64,000 nt of DNA from Oscillatoria sp. FACHB-1407 (GCF_014697545.1 NZ_JACJSA010000001.1:248001-312000); one strand, 5' to 3'; shown: positions 53,701 through 63,006, numbered from the stretch's first letter. Numbers and translations: made by a program. Notes: generated by a model not told the origin, from the letters alone.

Positions 53701-56700
53701 GATTTCTCGACGCTGGCGATTAACCAGCATCCTAACCATTGGGTGGATACCAGCATTCGTCACAGTTTTGTGCCGGAACCGGATCTATTTAAGACTGTTG
53801 AGGTTGATGGCAAAACTGTCTTTGGCACTACAGTCGAACGGTACAGTGCCCATTCTCACTACAACGTGCCCGATGAGGTGTTGGACTGGTCAAACTACAC
53901 CTATGTCGGTAAATTGCGCCTGACCCATGCCGAAGGGGGCATTGGGGTGACGGTGTTGAGTCGCTACCCGGAAGAGCGAGATGCTTATTATCGGTTGAGC
54001 TATGGCAAAACTCCACAATTGAACACGTTTCATCTGGTGGCTCACCCTCGTGCAGCGGTTCCGTTAAAGGGAGACACCGATTCGGGGATCACACCTGAGT
54101 TGAATGTCTGGTATCGGTTCCGTATTGAGGTACAGGCTGGAGGCGATCGCACCACGATTCAAGCGAAGATCTGGCGAGATGGTGAGGATGAACCAACCGA
54201 TTATTCCATAGCCGCTTACGATGACAGTGGAAATCGCCTTACCAGTGGCACCGTAGGCGTTTGGGGTGCAGGTCAGGGCGGCAAATTCTTTGATGAACTG
54301 GCAGCCTTCCGCTCTATCACCCTGTCAGAAGATTTTGGCAATGATGCCCTCGATAGCAATCCGCCTTTGTGGACAAATGTCAGTGCTCGCAATCTGTTTG
54401 AGCCAGACTCAACCCTGTTTGCCACTGCCGATATTTCCAATAACACGCTGCGCTGGGCGAGGGTAGACAACTATCCCCTGTTGTTGCGTCCGTTGAGCCT
54501 GCGAGCTTTGCAATTTGATGGTCGGGGTGAGTATGTGGCGGGGGCATTGCAGCAACCACTCGAGTTGTCCCAACTGACGCTTGCAGCCTGGGTCAATTTA
54601 GCGGGTTCCGCAAACTCCCCGGTCGAACAGGAAAACCCGATCATCAGCCTGATTGGCTTCACTCCGACTGGGCAAGCGGTGAAACTGTGGTTTGGCATCA
54701 CCGTCAGTCCCAATGGTCAGCAAAACTTTAAGCTGAGTCTGCTGGATGTGCAGGATCAGATCCGTCTGATCGACCAGACTCACGCCATTCCCTTTGGGGA
54801 GTTTGTCTTTGTAGCAGTGCAGGTGGATGGCGATCGCGTCACCTTTGCATTAGCCGGGGAACCCGATTTTGCCAGCGAGGCTAACATCCGCCGCTTGCAA
54901 ACTCCGCTAACGCTGCGGGTCACCCGTATTGAGATTGGTAAGGATGGGGGAAATCGCTATTTCACCGGACAGATCAAAGAAGTGCGCCTGTGGAACGTGG
55001 CTCATTCGCTGGATGTAGCCATTGCAGAACGGTATCAACAACCCCACCCATCGCGAGAGTTGGTCGGCTATTGGGCATTTGATGAACCGCAGGGTGCGGT
55101 CACAGCTGATGAATCTATTAGCGACAATCAGTTGTGGTTGGGAGACTTCGTGGGGGCGCGCCACCCTGACCTAGTGGATTTGACTGAACCCGACCAGGGC
55201 TTTTGGCGATCGCAGCGGCAGGTATTGGGCTTTAACGGCACTCCACAATGGGTTCCCATGACGGATGAGGGCAGCGACTCGGCTCGCTTGCGCCGCACGA
55301 TTGAGATCTGGTTCCGCGTCGAAGACAAAGGCATCTCCGATCGCAAACAGGTGATTTATCAGGAAGGGGATGACCAGCGCGGCTTGAACCTCTACATCTT
55401 TGATAGTCAGCTTTACTTTGGTGGATATAACGTTCCTGCCATCGAGAGTGGTTGGCAGGGCACCTGGTTGAGAACCGATCGCATTCAATCGGGCAAATGG
55501 CATCATGCCGCTCTCGTGCTGGATGGCAGAGCAGAAGTGCGTCCCGAATCTCTGCGTGCCTTTTTGGATGGCAGACAGATCGATGCTAGTTTCGGCTCGC
55601 AACTGTGGGGCGATCGCGGGTTCCCCACATTAGGGGGCGTCAGGGGCAAAGTGCGCTTCCACGATGGCGTATCGCAAGACCAACCGGGACACGACTTCCA
55701 CGGGCAAATTCTAGAGGTACGCATCTGGAACACGGCTCGCACAACCGCTCAGATCGCTAGCACCCGCATGGAGGAGTTGCAGGGCGATGAACCTTTCCTG
55801 GCGTTGTGGTGGGTGTTTGACAATCTCACAGACACCGAAATTCGCGATATGAGTGGCAACCGCCACAGTGCGACCATCGAACCGGGACAGCTTCAACCCA
55901 TCATCCTGCCGCAACGGGCAACCTTACCGGACACCGAGTTAAACGCGGCGACCTTAGAGGGACTCGCCACTATCAAACGCCTCAAAGACCAGAGCAATCT
56001 CTCGATCGATCGCCTGACAGCATTGTGGTATCGCATCAAGCACGTTGGGCAAGAGGATGGAGTCACCCTGTATGACCAGGTGTTTAACCCCAGAGGTAGC
56101 CTGGGTGATGACTGGGAACCCTATCCCACTCTGCGCTGGGGCAAGTTGGGGCAGGACAGTCCTAATCGCGATCGCCAGATTCGGACGCGCCTCATGGGGG
56201 CACTGCAAGTCTCCGATGCTGACCTGACGGCGATCGTAGAATCCCTCAGCGGAACTGACCCGATCATTGATCTCGACAACCGCTATCTCAACCAACTCTA
56301 CCGATTGGCTCGATTGTCCCGGTTGTTGGGGTTGCGAGTTCCGGAGTTGTTGCGGTTGATGGAGTTGATCCATCTCCAGTCAGTCAACACCCTGAGCGAT
56401 GTAGTGCAATTGGTGGAACGCGCCGACTGGCTAAAACTCACCGAATTAACAGTCGCCGACCTGGAATTCTTTGCCAGTCCTGTAACGGGCGATCGCCTGT
56501 TAAGCCTGGACGAAGCAACGGTACGCGATATGGCAGACAGTTTGATGCGCCAGTCGCGGGACTTCCTGGTTAATGGCGATTCCTTTATCTCAGCCGAGAT
56601 CACGCAAGCTCAGTCGCTCACCATCTTTGCAGAACTGGATGCTAAAGGCTTTCTCAGCACCACTGAATTTGTGGATGGCAAACGAGCCATAACCGCGATC

Positions 56701-59700
56701 GCCACCGCAGAACCGCATCAAACCGAGGTCAATACCCTCCTGACACGCCTGCGAGACGAGCACAAAAACGCCATTCTGGTGGAACTCGCCACCCTGTTTG
56801 ACACTCAACCCGACTTGATGCAGGTGGTGTTTCAGGAATATGAGTCGATGATGGAGCCGATCCAATTCCTGACGGAGATGCAAACGCTGCAACCCACTGG
56901 CTCAGCCCCTTCGGAAGCACTGATCACCTATCTCAATACCCTGACCAAAGTGTTGAGTCTGGCAACCCGCTTTGAATTAGCTGCCGCTGAGTTAGCCGTC
57001 TTGTTCGACCATCCCGATCGCTTCTCCGTGAGCAACGTGCTGCAACCCACGACCCTCGATCTCAATCGCCTGCACCAGTTCAAAACCTTCAAGACCACCT
57101 ACAACGACACCAGTGGTAACCTGCTGCGGTTGTTGCAAACCACCACACCTGCGGAAGCAACCGGGGCGATCGTTGCACTAACTGCCTGGGATGAAGCACA
57201 ACTGAAACGATTGCAAGCCTACTTTGGCGCGACCCAACTCTATAACCGTCTGGCTGATCTGGAGCAACTCCAACCCGCTATGGATCTGGCGCAGGTTTTG
57301 CAGACCGATGTTGACTTGTTGATTCAACTTGCGTCGCTGGAGCCAAGCTTCCAGAACCTCCAGCAGTTAGCCTCTGCGGTGCTCAAAGTTTTGCGTGCCC
57401 AATACGCCACCGAGGAGTGGCAGGCTATCTATCAGCCTATCCACAATCAGATTGCTGTACGCCGACGGGATGCGTTGCTCAGTCTGGCACTGCGAAAACT
57501 CAGCCAGAAGACCGACTCTCGCAGTGGAGCCGATTTGCTGTATGAATACTTCCTGCTAGATCCACAGGTCAGCGGTGAAGTCGAAACCTCCCGCATCGTG
57601 CAAGCCACTGCCAGTTTGCAACTGTATGTGCAGCGATGTCTGATGAACCTGGAGAAAGGGGTTGATCCGTCCACAGTTCCCCTGAAGGAATGGGAGTGGA
57701 TGAAGAACTACCGCGTCTGGGAGGCTAATCGCAAGGTCTTTTTGTATCCCGAGAACTACATTGAGCCGGAGTTGCGCGATAACAAAACGCCCCTATTTGA
57801 GGAACTGGAGCAGGAGTTACTGCAATCCGACATCAATCAGCGATCGGTAGAACGGGCATACACCAACTATTTGGATAAGTTTGCTGAACTGGCAAATTTG
57901 CGAATTGTCGGTAGCTATCTGCGAGCGTTTACCCGCAATGAGCGTGATGCAGATGCTGCATTACCTGACAGGATTCTCTATCTGGTTGGGCGCACCGACA
58001 CCCAACCCCAGACCTACTACTACCGGGAAGTCCATCTGGAAATGCACTGGGAAGCACAGCAGGGAGGCCATTACCCGTCTCGCTGGTTGCCCTGGCGCAA
58101 GATCGATCTGACGATTAATGCCGACCATGTGACGCCCGTTTATGCCTTCGATCGCCTCTTCTTGTTCTGGGCAGAGATCACCAAAACTACAGAATCTTAC
58201 GTTGATGCCGAAGAACAGCAACGGAGCCGCGATGTCTATGAACCGACCGTCAAATACTCATACTACAACTTCAGTGAAGCCTGGGCACAACCCCAAACCT
58301 ATCTCCAACTGGGGCGCAAGCTTGATCACGCCACCATTCAACTGCAACAGTGGCAACGGGTCAACGTGCAGCGATCGCTCGATCTCTCCGTCACAGATCC
58401 CAATGAAAATGGCACCCTTCAACCTGTCAATGTTCTCAAAGTAGCTCGCCAAAATGACCAGGCAAACTTTGCGCTACAGCGATCGGTCAACCTTAACTCC
58501 ATTGACTCCACCTGGAGCATTTGGGCGAAGTTGATCGACCAGGGGGTAGTCTCCTCATATTCCCAATCGGCAACCCTGGAACTGTTTAATTACGAGGATG
58601 GTCAACTTGCTGTTTCTGTCCTGGCGCAACAGCTAGTTATCTCTTTGCCAGACGCCAATCCAACTCAAAAGGCTATCGAAAAGTCGCTGCTTGACACGCT
58701 GAATCCAGTGTTTTTGCAGGCACGTCGGGTACTCAAAGCGTCGGTAGCTGCCATCGCTTTCATTGAAACTCGTCCTTCAGAGGAACAATCGATTAACGAA
58801 CTCGACTCGTTAAACCAGGCAACGGCAAGACTGAGAGAACTCAACAATGAGTTTATTCGAACCTTAAATGCGACTCAGGTTGATTTAGGAAACACTCGGA
58901 CTGGCACGTTAAGAGTGATTGGAACAGAGATCAACGCTCTGACTAGAGAAATCGACGATATGGTTGAACAAGTCCGAGCACTCGTGACGTTTTCTTTTGG
59001 ATTTGACCTCACCAATCAAATCGTTTCGCTTGGCGACCAAACCAATCGTCAGGCAGCGGAGCGTCTGCAAACAGCAGCAGATCAGCCCGCCAAAGCGCAG
59101 TTTGTCTGGGGAACTCCATCCCTGACGCTGCAAGTCATCCTGAGCGATCGCCTCGTCCTTGAATCCCCCATAGAGTCTGGGAAGTGGACTAACATTGCCT
59201 TAACGTTTCAACACCGACCCAATAACTCAACTCTATGGCTCAGCACTACCCAATCGAAGGGAATACCCACGACTCAAACCCGTGATGTGTTCTCAACTCT
59301 ATTGCCCAACAGGGGATCGCTCACCCTTGGCAAACCCAACGAACCTGACCCGCAAGATCTCAATTCAAGTGAGTTAGTCACAGCTCACCTGAGCGAGTTT
59401 CAACTGTGGTCTTATGCCAGAGATCAGTCCACCATTCTGGGTGAAATCAGTCAGCGTAAAGACGGCAATGAGTTGGGTTTAATTTTGCATCTGCCGCTTG
59501 ACACCAACCGGGAGAACGCCAATCTGGTGATCGAACCCTCCGATTCCAATGGGGATGGGCTGCTCCTAGAGCGATCGAGCTTTGGGCTGTTGCCTGTGGC
59601 TGATCAGGAGCGCATGATCATCTTTTATGGCGATACACTTGGCACGCTGCGCAATAACCTGGACGACCGCAGCTTTAACCTGACCCTAGAGCGACGGAAT

Positions 59701-62700
59701 ACGCAGAAGCACTACGATGTCACCGTGACGCAATCTAGTTTGCATGTCTCAACCACCGATGGGTTGAGTATGAATGACTTTGCGATCGCCGGAAACACCC
59801 AAGACCGCACATCCACAGTGACAGTGGGCGGCGTTAGCTACAATCTCCGCAACTACAACCCCGCCTATTTGCAATCCATCATCGACGAATACGACCGCTT
59901 TGTAGAGTCAAGACAACCTGTCCCTATCGTGTTAACCATTCTGGTCAGAGCGATCGAGGTCTATCTGAGCGGCGCAAGCAATACCCAAAACACGCTATTG
60001 CAGAACTTGCCTGCGTTTGAATCCACGGTATTTGATGTCAACAATCAACCCGGTTGGTACATCGTCAATACCAAGAATGAGCAGTTTTTGTTGATGGCAG
60101 AGCAACCCGCTAAAACCGTCGAAGAACGCTTGAAGTTTGAATATGGCAAGATTCAAACCCGCGCCGTACCGCAACCCGTGACGGTTTATTTTGATCACGA
60201 TCCAGGACTGGAAGCGACGCTCAACGAGTCTAATCAGACGGTTCCTCCCCACTTCAAATTCAAGGTAGAGCGGCTCAGTACCTACGCCATTCACGAGTTA
60301 AGCCAAAACCTGTTTAAGGGTGGGTTAGATGCCCTGGTTAGCCGTTATTCTCAACTCACTCAAGAGTGGAATTTTGCCGACTATCAACACAATCCCACCC
60401 TCATCACTCCGCCCAGCACCTATCGCCAGGGTCGTCCTGAAACCATTGACTTTGAAGGGGCATACGGATTGTATTACTGGGAGATCTTCTTCCATATTCC
60501 TTTCCTGATTGCCAATCGGCTCAACGCCAACCAAAACTTTGCCGATGCTCAACGGTGGTATCACTACATCTTTAACCCCACTACTCGCGAACCTGCCAAC
60601 GCCACCTCTCCTAACGATCGCTACTGGCAGTTTGTGCCCTTCCGTAATTTTCAGGTTGAGTCTTTAGCTCGTCTCTTGACCAACTCCACTGCCCTCGCCG
60701 AATATCGCAACGATCCCTTTGATCCCCATGCGATCGCCCGTTTGCGTCTGGTTGCGTATCAGAAGGCGATCGTCATGAAATACATCGACAACCTGTTGGA
60801 CTGGGGTGATGCGTTGTTTACTCGCGATACCCGCGAATCGATCAACGAAGCCACCATGCTCTATGTCCTGGCGTACAACCTCTTAGGGCAACGTCCCAAA
60901 GTCAAGGCGGTCAAAGAGTTGAGAGAAGTGGGCACCTACGCCGACTTCCTGCGCGAACATGAAACATTGGTGCGAGCCAACACCAGTTTCATTCAACAAA
61001 ACAACCTCGATTTTGAATTCTGGTCGAGCGATGAACGCACCTTGTTTAACGGCAATGGAGCCAGTCCCCACCGTCACCTGATCACCAGTTTCGCGGTTCC
61101 TGAAAACGAAACCTTTATTAGTTATTGGGATCGTGTTGAAGATCGGCTCTACAAGATCCGCCATAGCCTCAATATTGAAGGCGTGTTCCGTCAGTTGGCA
61201 CTGTTTGACCCACCGATTGACCCGATGGCGTTGGTGCGAGCCGTTGCCGGAGGTCGCGATTTGGGCAGTGTGCTGAATGAGGTGAGTGCCCCTGTGCCCC
61301 ACTATCGCTATGCCTATTTGCTGGAGAAAGCCAAAGAGATGGTGTCGTTTGTGACAGAGCTAGGTGCCTCGTTATTAGAGGCGATCGAAAAGCGGGAAGC
61401 GGCTCATCTAGAAGTCATGCTCAACACCCATGAGCAAGTCATTCTCAATTTGACAACGCGAGTCAAACAATGGGAGATCGATGGCGCACAAAAGCAGATT
61501 GACCAGTTGCAAATCAACCAACAACGCACCACAGCCAAGCGAGATCACCTGCAAGGACTGATCGATGAAGACTTGATCATGGAAGAAGAAGCGTATCTAA
61601 CGCTGAAGGGTCTGGCGCAGGTTAGCCGCTCAGTTGCCGTAGGGGCAGAAACCATCTCATCCGCCAGTTTTGCTGTTCCCAACTTGATTGTGGGTGGTGC
61701 CGGGGTTGCGGGTTCGCCAGTATCCCTCGCATTAACGGGAGGCACAGCCGCAGGTGAAGTCTCAGGGGCGATCGCGGCTCAAGCGAAGGAACTGGCTGAG
61801 ATTTTTGATACTGCCGCTGACATGACCGACAAAATCGGCGAATACAAACGCCGCAAGAAGGAGTGGAAACAGGAGAAGAAAGTGGCTGAGTCAGAATTGC
61901 AAGAAATGGAAGTGCAAATCGCAGCCGCCCGAATTGCCCTGAACAAAGCCCAACAGGAATTGCTGTTGCATCAAAAATCCATCACTCAGAAGCAAGAAAT
62001 TGCCGATTTCCATCGCAGCAAATTCTCCAGTCAAGCTTTGTATAACTGGATGATCGGACGCCTCTCTGCCCTCTATTTCCAGGCTTACAAACTGGCGTAT
62101 GACCTGGCGAAAGCAACGGAAAAAGCGTTGCAATTTGAGCTACCCACTACTGATACATTTATCACGTTTGGTCATTGGGATAGCCTCAAAAAAGGCTTGC
62201 TGGCAGGGGAGTCCCTGATGCTAGAACTCAACCGAATGGACAAGTTCCACCTCGATCGCGACGTTCGTTTCCTGGAAATGGAAAAAGTGATCTCATTGAA
62301 AGTGTCACCGAACTTGAACGGCGCACTGAAAACGCTGAAGGACAAACTCACCGAGCTAAAAACCAATGGGCTATGCGAGTTTGACTTGAGCGAACAACTC
62401 TTTGACGAGGACTATCCCGGTCACTATTGCCGCTTACTCAAAACCATTTCCATCTCCATTCAAGTTAACTTCGACGGCATATCACCCAATGAACGCCGAG
62501 AACTAGAGTTGCGATCGGTGAATGCAACTGTGATTCAGCGGAGTAACAAAACGCTGCTACAACCCAATATTAAGGCAGTGGAATATCTGCTGGGCAACAA
62601 TGACGAACAACCCGACGCCAGCATCTTACGGGTCGATTGGCGAGCCAATCAACAAATCGCTATCTCCAGAGCGGAGGAAAATAGCGGCACCTTTGGTAAC

Positions 62701-62916
62701 TTTGACCTCAACATTTTGTTTGACGATCGCTACTTCCCCTTTGAGGGCACAGGAGCCGTCTCCTCCTGGCGATTAGAGTTGCCAAAAGACACTCCAAATC
62801 AATTCCCCCTCCCAAAAATTGAGGATGTGGTGATTCGCTTACGCTATGTCGCTAAAGCCGATAATGGCAAATTTAAGCAGGAGGTCATCAAAGCGTTGAA
62901 AGCGTCTGGGGAATAG
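47725..62916 (+). CDS. Giant Tc-toxin A-subunit-like protein with LamG domains
   Basis: The ATG at 47725, preceded by AGGAGA, gives 5063 aa; frame to 47518 is probably leader. Approximate layout: VRP1-like region (residues 106–200: ILGPAAYFVDLLRF, RRPDLSRI); LamG-like domains 1–3 (406–640, 653–870, 890–1150); a ~220-aa module repeated five and a half times (1152–2255), each with WYRF and GT(V/I)G(V/I)W; LamG-like 4–5 (2262–2485, 2499–2725); TcA-like helical shell (2736–3570); a sixth LamG-like domain split by a coiled coil (3576–3940); a region with YYWEIFFHIPFLIA and RWYHYIFNPTTREP (3960–4390); a coiled-coil/hydrophobic pore-hairpin region (4529–4795); and a C-terminal TcB-binding-like domain (EDYPGHYCRLL, DDRYFPFEGTGAVSSW, IRLRYVAK). 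Known TcA proteins have ~2500 aa and no LamG array. There is no signal peptide and no TcB/TcC gene here. Confidence 0.88.
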   Translation: MMSIDFQVATRELFERFRETDPELGSIAAIATQSEDGFVRKHADKFEGGSREARQVYRLAVNLKQKADLLWLNIQDVFASHFQQTLFNNLPTDLPDEFIRQQADIPAYKRLFGGLDAIEQEHCRSILGPAAYFVDLLRFIEANILESDLSNINPSEKRNSIPDSCQLHWRRPDLSRIRLDCQNAHELIPYVDLVNELLETFIKTIETADQDAYEILSETVFPMHLPYHLPLDEIRTYLKQLKTSLYHVYQAFDSSQNQGIKTRITREALELSPQEFSLIVSELAAPLQVYGDVSLAGETGLENVEVFLEQTGLTRSQLNQLLFQDLDRHEINAGLSRLFFINNVNDGLGYLTIALGSNNGYDRLLNLSLEKLDRIYRFLKLARKLEWSFADLDWALRSLHAPYVPETALLLDGINDYVECRNVKNLDLNEFTIEAWINPTESGRNVIISKGSEAEHQLHFMLWVDSANRLAFYGRLSATEDIEIKSLVTIPTGVFSHVAVAVDNAKKTIHLLINGDPVNVDVDINTNPNPNSSNLLNQVDVSVASLADWEIVSIGDDLYLGRDLYDEYFTGILKEVRIWSIARSQSAIQEYRYRRLTGREQRLVAYWALTETPSNALLDLTPNGNHGIMGGSQFSTQPRWVQEDLVLDPLSAGQGFRFNGVDDYLAANAIAYGDLEEITLEAWIKLEATAEKSTILFKGNRATGRSQFALWIDSANRLVFQSDSLEQSYTSEDAIPVGQLTHVAIVLDKENTSKQVVKIHVNGVMDVQWLIRPAEPLIAEEGDRANSYLLVGRGVEGNYFKGIIREIRIWNQPRTEEQIALYLYRPLPTGEPGLINYWRLNEIETDADISLAPDAVPGSRNPLVLGGIAGDHAPDRVTLTNRLLPPLPIATTGTVLQFDGDNDVIVIHDAKRVDQRNSRRWGLGQYERFTLEFWFNPTDASLSDRQQVLFSQGDAEAGLSVYLYQHRLHVLAWTNTFEQNALQQSIFKSEPIAYDQWYHLAIAQDEFPTPDGADARPLPLELIELRAYLNGNPMQTPTGGAIAPGYRLSPVGVAYLGGLGELGITKFEEAYSAVEVEHLYFFSGQITDLRLWNITKTAAEIASDRHVAPPASPNLVAYFPTKEGQGNQIKNQAENPATPLTNIDIGTLQARDIAFVADGTGIELENAFSHYVAPDAFTWSNYVYSGRLYIDNADAGIGVTFLSQYPNEARFYRLQRYAQKPQFHLVAHTHGFQPLTITKAVEVIPQPNTWYRFRIRVEDINNQTEIKVQIWEDELEGIEPPADAFQLEAIDPSPHRLTQGTVGVWTFGAGNKRFDRLKVERIAPIGIRAEVLLADSNFEPYNPPEDPIGWNHTSDRIQFQHNALLFKTVALGGNHALGTDQTLDNMQSFYDVPEALTWSNYVFTGKMRFTAADSGVGVSVLSRYPDNRDQCYQLKRDRFKSTFYLDARPYGIYPLEGSVDSGVEARPEVWYRFRIEVRSTDTETSIKARVWEEGRNEPSTFPISVTDTSDIRLSAGTVGVWAGGNGLKWFDELQVVTLSDLLLEENFGRFAPDQDPDFWVDTSTRIDFDETLPLFKAIADPTDASNIVLSFTETGDRELNSAYSHYTNPTENPAVSTWTNYTYTGRFYVADLKGSIGVTVLSQFPAQQERCYRLGYDGNSSTTLQLVSLIPGDIAPLGGTRDSGVAVQANTWFRFRIEVESDDNLNQTRIRAKVWQSSTQEPQAFQIEAFEDGDQRLKAGTVGIWAADMGLKLFDDLRVQRRVLYNTNFETTSVGQLPTDWQVTRGNSREVRVMEVGGNKVLSIGSGNNETHAHLNLPIALGWSQYTYTGRLQIASSSFDIEAGKSIAKGGIGVTFLSRHTASEPNRNRYYRLRVGASTGERTFGLRADPGGITTDNNRRDTNIRIEVNTWYRFQVEVRNGENRTEIRAKVWKEKEPIPELFQMEGYDNSVPDPAKNIPGRLTAGTIGIWAEGDGIKYFDDLQVSEGIILFEDFSTLAINQHPNHWVDTSIRHSFVPEPDLFKTVEVDGKTVFGTTVERYSAHSHYNVPDEVLDWSNYTYVGKLRLTHAEGGIGVTVLSRYPEERDAYYRLSYGKTPQLNTFHLVAHPRAAVPLKGDTDSGITPELNVWYRFRIEVQAGGDRTTIQAKIWRDGEDEPTDYSIAAYDDSGNRLTSGTVGVWGAGQGGKFFDELAAFRSITLSEDFGNDALDSNPPLWTNVSARNLFEPDSTLFATADISNNTLRWARVDNYPLLLRPLSLRALQFDGRGEYVAGALQQPLELSQLTLAAWVNLAGSANSPVEQENPIISLIGFTPTGQAVKLWFGITVSPNGQQNFKLSLLDVQDQIRLIDQTHAIPFGEFVFVAVQVDGDRVTFALAGEPDFASEANIRRLQTPLTLRVTRIEIGKDGGNRYFTGQIKEVRLWNVAHSLDVAIAERYQQPHPSRELVGYWAFDEPQGAVTADESISDNQLWLGDFVGARHPDLVDLTEPDQGFWRSQRQVLGFNGTPQWVPMTDEGSDSARLRRTIEIWFRVEDKGISDRKQVIYQEGDDQRGLNLYIFDSQLYFGGYNVPAIESGWQGTWLRTDRIQSGKWHHAALVLDGRAEVRPESLRAFLDGRQIDASFGSQLWGDRGFPTLGGVRGKVRFHDGVSQDQPGHDFHGQILEVRIWNTARTTAQIASTRMEELQGDEPFLALWWVFDNLTDTEIRDMSGNRHSATIEPGQLQPIILPQRATLPDTELNAATLEGLATIKRLKDQSNLSIDRLTALWYRIKHVGQEDGVTLYDQVFNPRGSLGDDWEPYPTLRWGKLGQDSPNRDRQIRTRLMGALQVSDADLTAIVESLSGTDPIIDLDNRYLNQLYRLARLSRLLGLRVPELLRLMELIHLQSVNTLSDVVQLVERADWLKLTELTVADLEFFASPVTGDRLLSLDEATVRDMADSLMRQSRDFLVNGDSFISAEITQAQSLTIFAELDAKGFLSTTEFVDGKRAITAIATAEPHQTEVNTLLTRLRDEHKNAILVELATLFDTQPDLMQVVFQEYESMMEPIQFLTEMQTLQPTGSAPSEALITYLNTLTKVLSLATRFELAAAELAVLFDHPDRFSVSNVLQPTTLDLNRLHQFKTFKTTYNDTSGNLLRLLQTTTPAEATGAIVALTAWDEAQLKRLQAYFGATQLYNRLADLEQLQPAMDLAQVLQTDVDLLIQLASLEPSFQNLQQLASAVLKVLRAQYATEEWQAIYQPIHNQIAVRRRDALLSLALRKLSQKTDSRSGADLLYEYFLLDPQVSGEVETSRIVQATASLQLYVQRCLMNLEKGVDPSTVPLKEWEWMKNYRVWEANRKVFLYPENYIEPELRDNKTPLFEELEQELLQSDINQRSVERAYTNYLDKFAELANLRIVGSYLRAFTRNERDADAALPDRILYLVGRTDTQPQTYYYREVHLEMHWEAQQGGHYPSRWLPWRKIDLTINADHVTPVYAFDRLFLFWAEITKTTESYVDAEEQQRSRDVYEPTVKYSYYNFSEAWAQPQTYLQLGRKLDHATIQLQQWQRVNVQRSLDLSVTDPNENGTLQPVNVLKVARQNDQANFALQRSVNLNSIDSTWSIWAKLIDQGVVSSYSQSATLELFNYEDGQLAVSVLAQQLVISLPDANPTQKAIEKSLLDTLNPVFLQARRVLKASVAAIAFIETRPSEEQSINELDSLNQATARLRELNNEFIRTLNATQVDLGNTRTGTLRVIGTEINALTREIDDMVEQVRALVTFSFGFDLTNQIVSLGDQTNRQAAERLQTAADQPAKAQFVWGTPSLTLQVILSDRLVLESPIESGKWTNIALTFQHRPNNSTLWLSTTQSKGIPTTQTRDVFSTLLPNRGSLTLGKPNEPDPQDLNSSELVTAHLSEFQLWSYARDQSTILGEISQRKDGNELGLILHLPLDTNRENANLVIEPSDSNGDGLLLERSSFGLLPVADQERMIIFYGDTLGTLRNNLDDRSFNLTLERRNTQKHYDVTVTQSSLHVSTTDGLSMNDFAIAGNTQDRTSTVTVGGVSYNLRNYNPAYLQSIIDEYDRFVESRQPVPIVLTILVRAIEVYLSGASNTQNTLLQNLPAFESTVFDVNNQPGWYIVNTKNEQFLLMAEQPAKTVEERLKFEYGKIQTRAVPQPVTVYFDHDPGLEATLNESNQTVPPHFKFKVERLSTYAIHELSQNLFKGGLDALVSRYSQLTQEWNFADYQHNPTLITPPSTYRQGRPETIDFEGAYGLYYWEIFFHIPFLIANRLNANQNFADAQRWYHYIFNPTTREPANATSPNDRYWQFVPFRNFQVESLARLLTNSTALAEYRNDPFDPHAIARLRLVAYQKAIVMKYIDNLLDWGDALFTRDTRESINEATMLYVLAYNLLGQRPKVKAVKELREVGTYADFLREHETLVRANTSFIQQNNLDFEFWSSDERTLFNGNGASPHRHLITSFAVPENETFISYWDRVEDRLYKIRHSLNIEGVFRQLALFDPPIDPMALVRAVAGGRDLGSVLNEVSAPVPHYRYAYLLEKAKEMVSFVTELGASLLEAIEKREAAHLEVMLNTHEQVILNLTTRVKQWEIDGAQKQIDQLQINQQRTTAKRDHLQGLIDEDLIMEEEAYLTLKGLAQVSRSVAVGAETISSASFAVPNLIVGGAGVAGSPVSLALTGGTAAGEVSGAIAAQAKELAEIFDTAADMTDKIGEYKRRKKEWKQEKKVAESELQEMEVQIAAARIALNKAQQELLLHQKSITQKQEIADFHRSKFSSQALYNWMIGRLSALYFQAYKLAYDLAKATEKALQFELPTTDTFITFGHWDSLKKGLLAGESLMLELNRMDKFHLDRDVRFLEMEKVISLKVSPNLNGALKTLKDKLTELKTNGLCEFDLSEQLFDEDYPGHYCRLLKTISISIQVNFDGISPNERRELELRSVNATVIQRSNKTLLQPNIKAVEYLLGNNDEQPDASILRVDWRANQQIAISRAEENSGTFGNFDLNILFDDRYFPFEGTGAVSSWRLELPKDTPNQFPLPKIEDVVIRLRYVAKADNGKFKQEVIKALKASGE

Positions 62917-62986
62917 TTGAGTAGAGTGGGCACTTTCACAACTCATGTGGAATCGCTATAGAGCAACACCCACTTGGATGAAGTAA

Positions 62987-63006
62987 GGGCGTTTCGCGAA
63001 ACGCCC
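62987..63006 (+). terminator. Palindrome downstream of the giant gene
   Basis: GGGCGTTTCGCGAAACGCCC, a perfect 20-bp palindrome 70 bp after the stop codon, flanked by AA/TT that extend the stem. There is no T-run beyond a TTC. It may terminate the giant transcript, or be a dispersed palindromic element. Confidence 0.55.
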
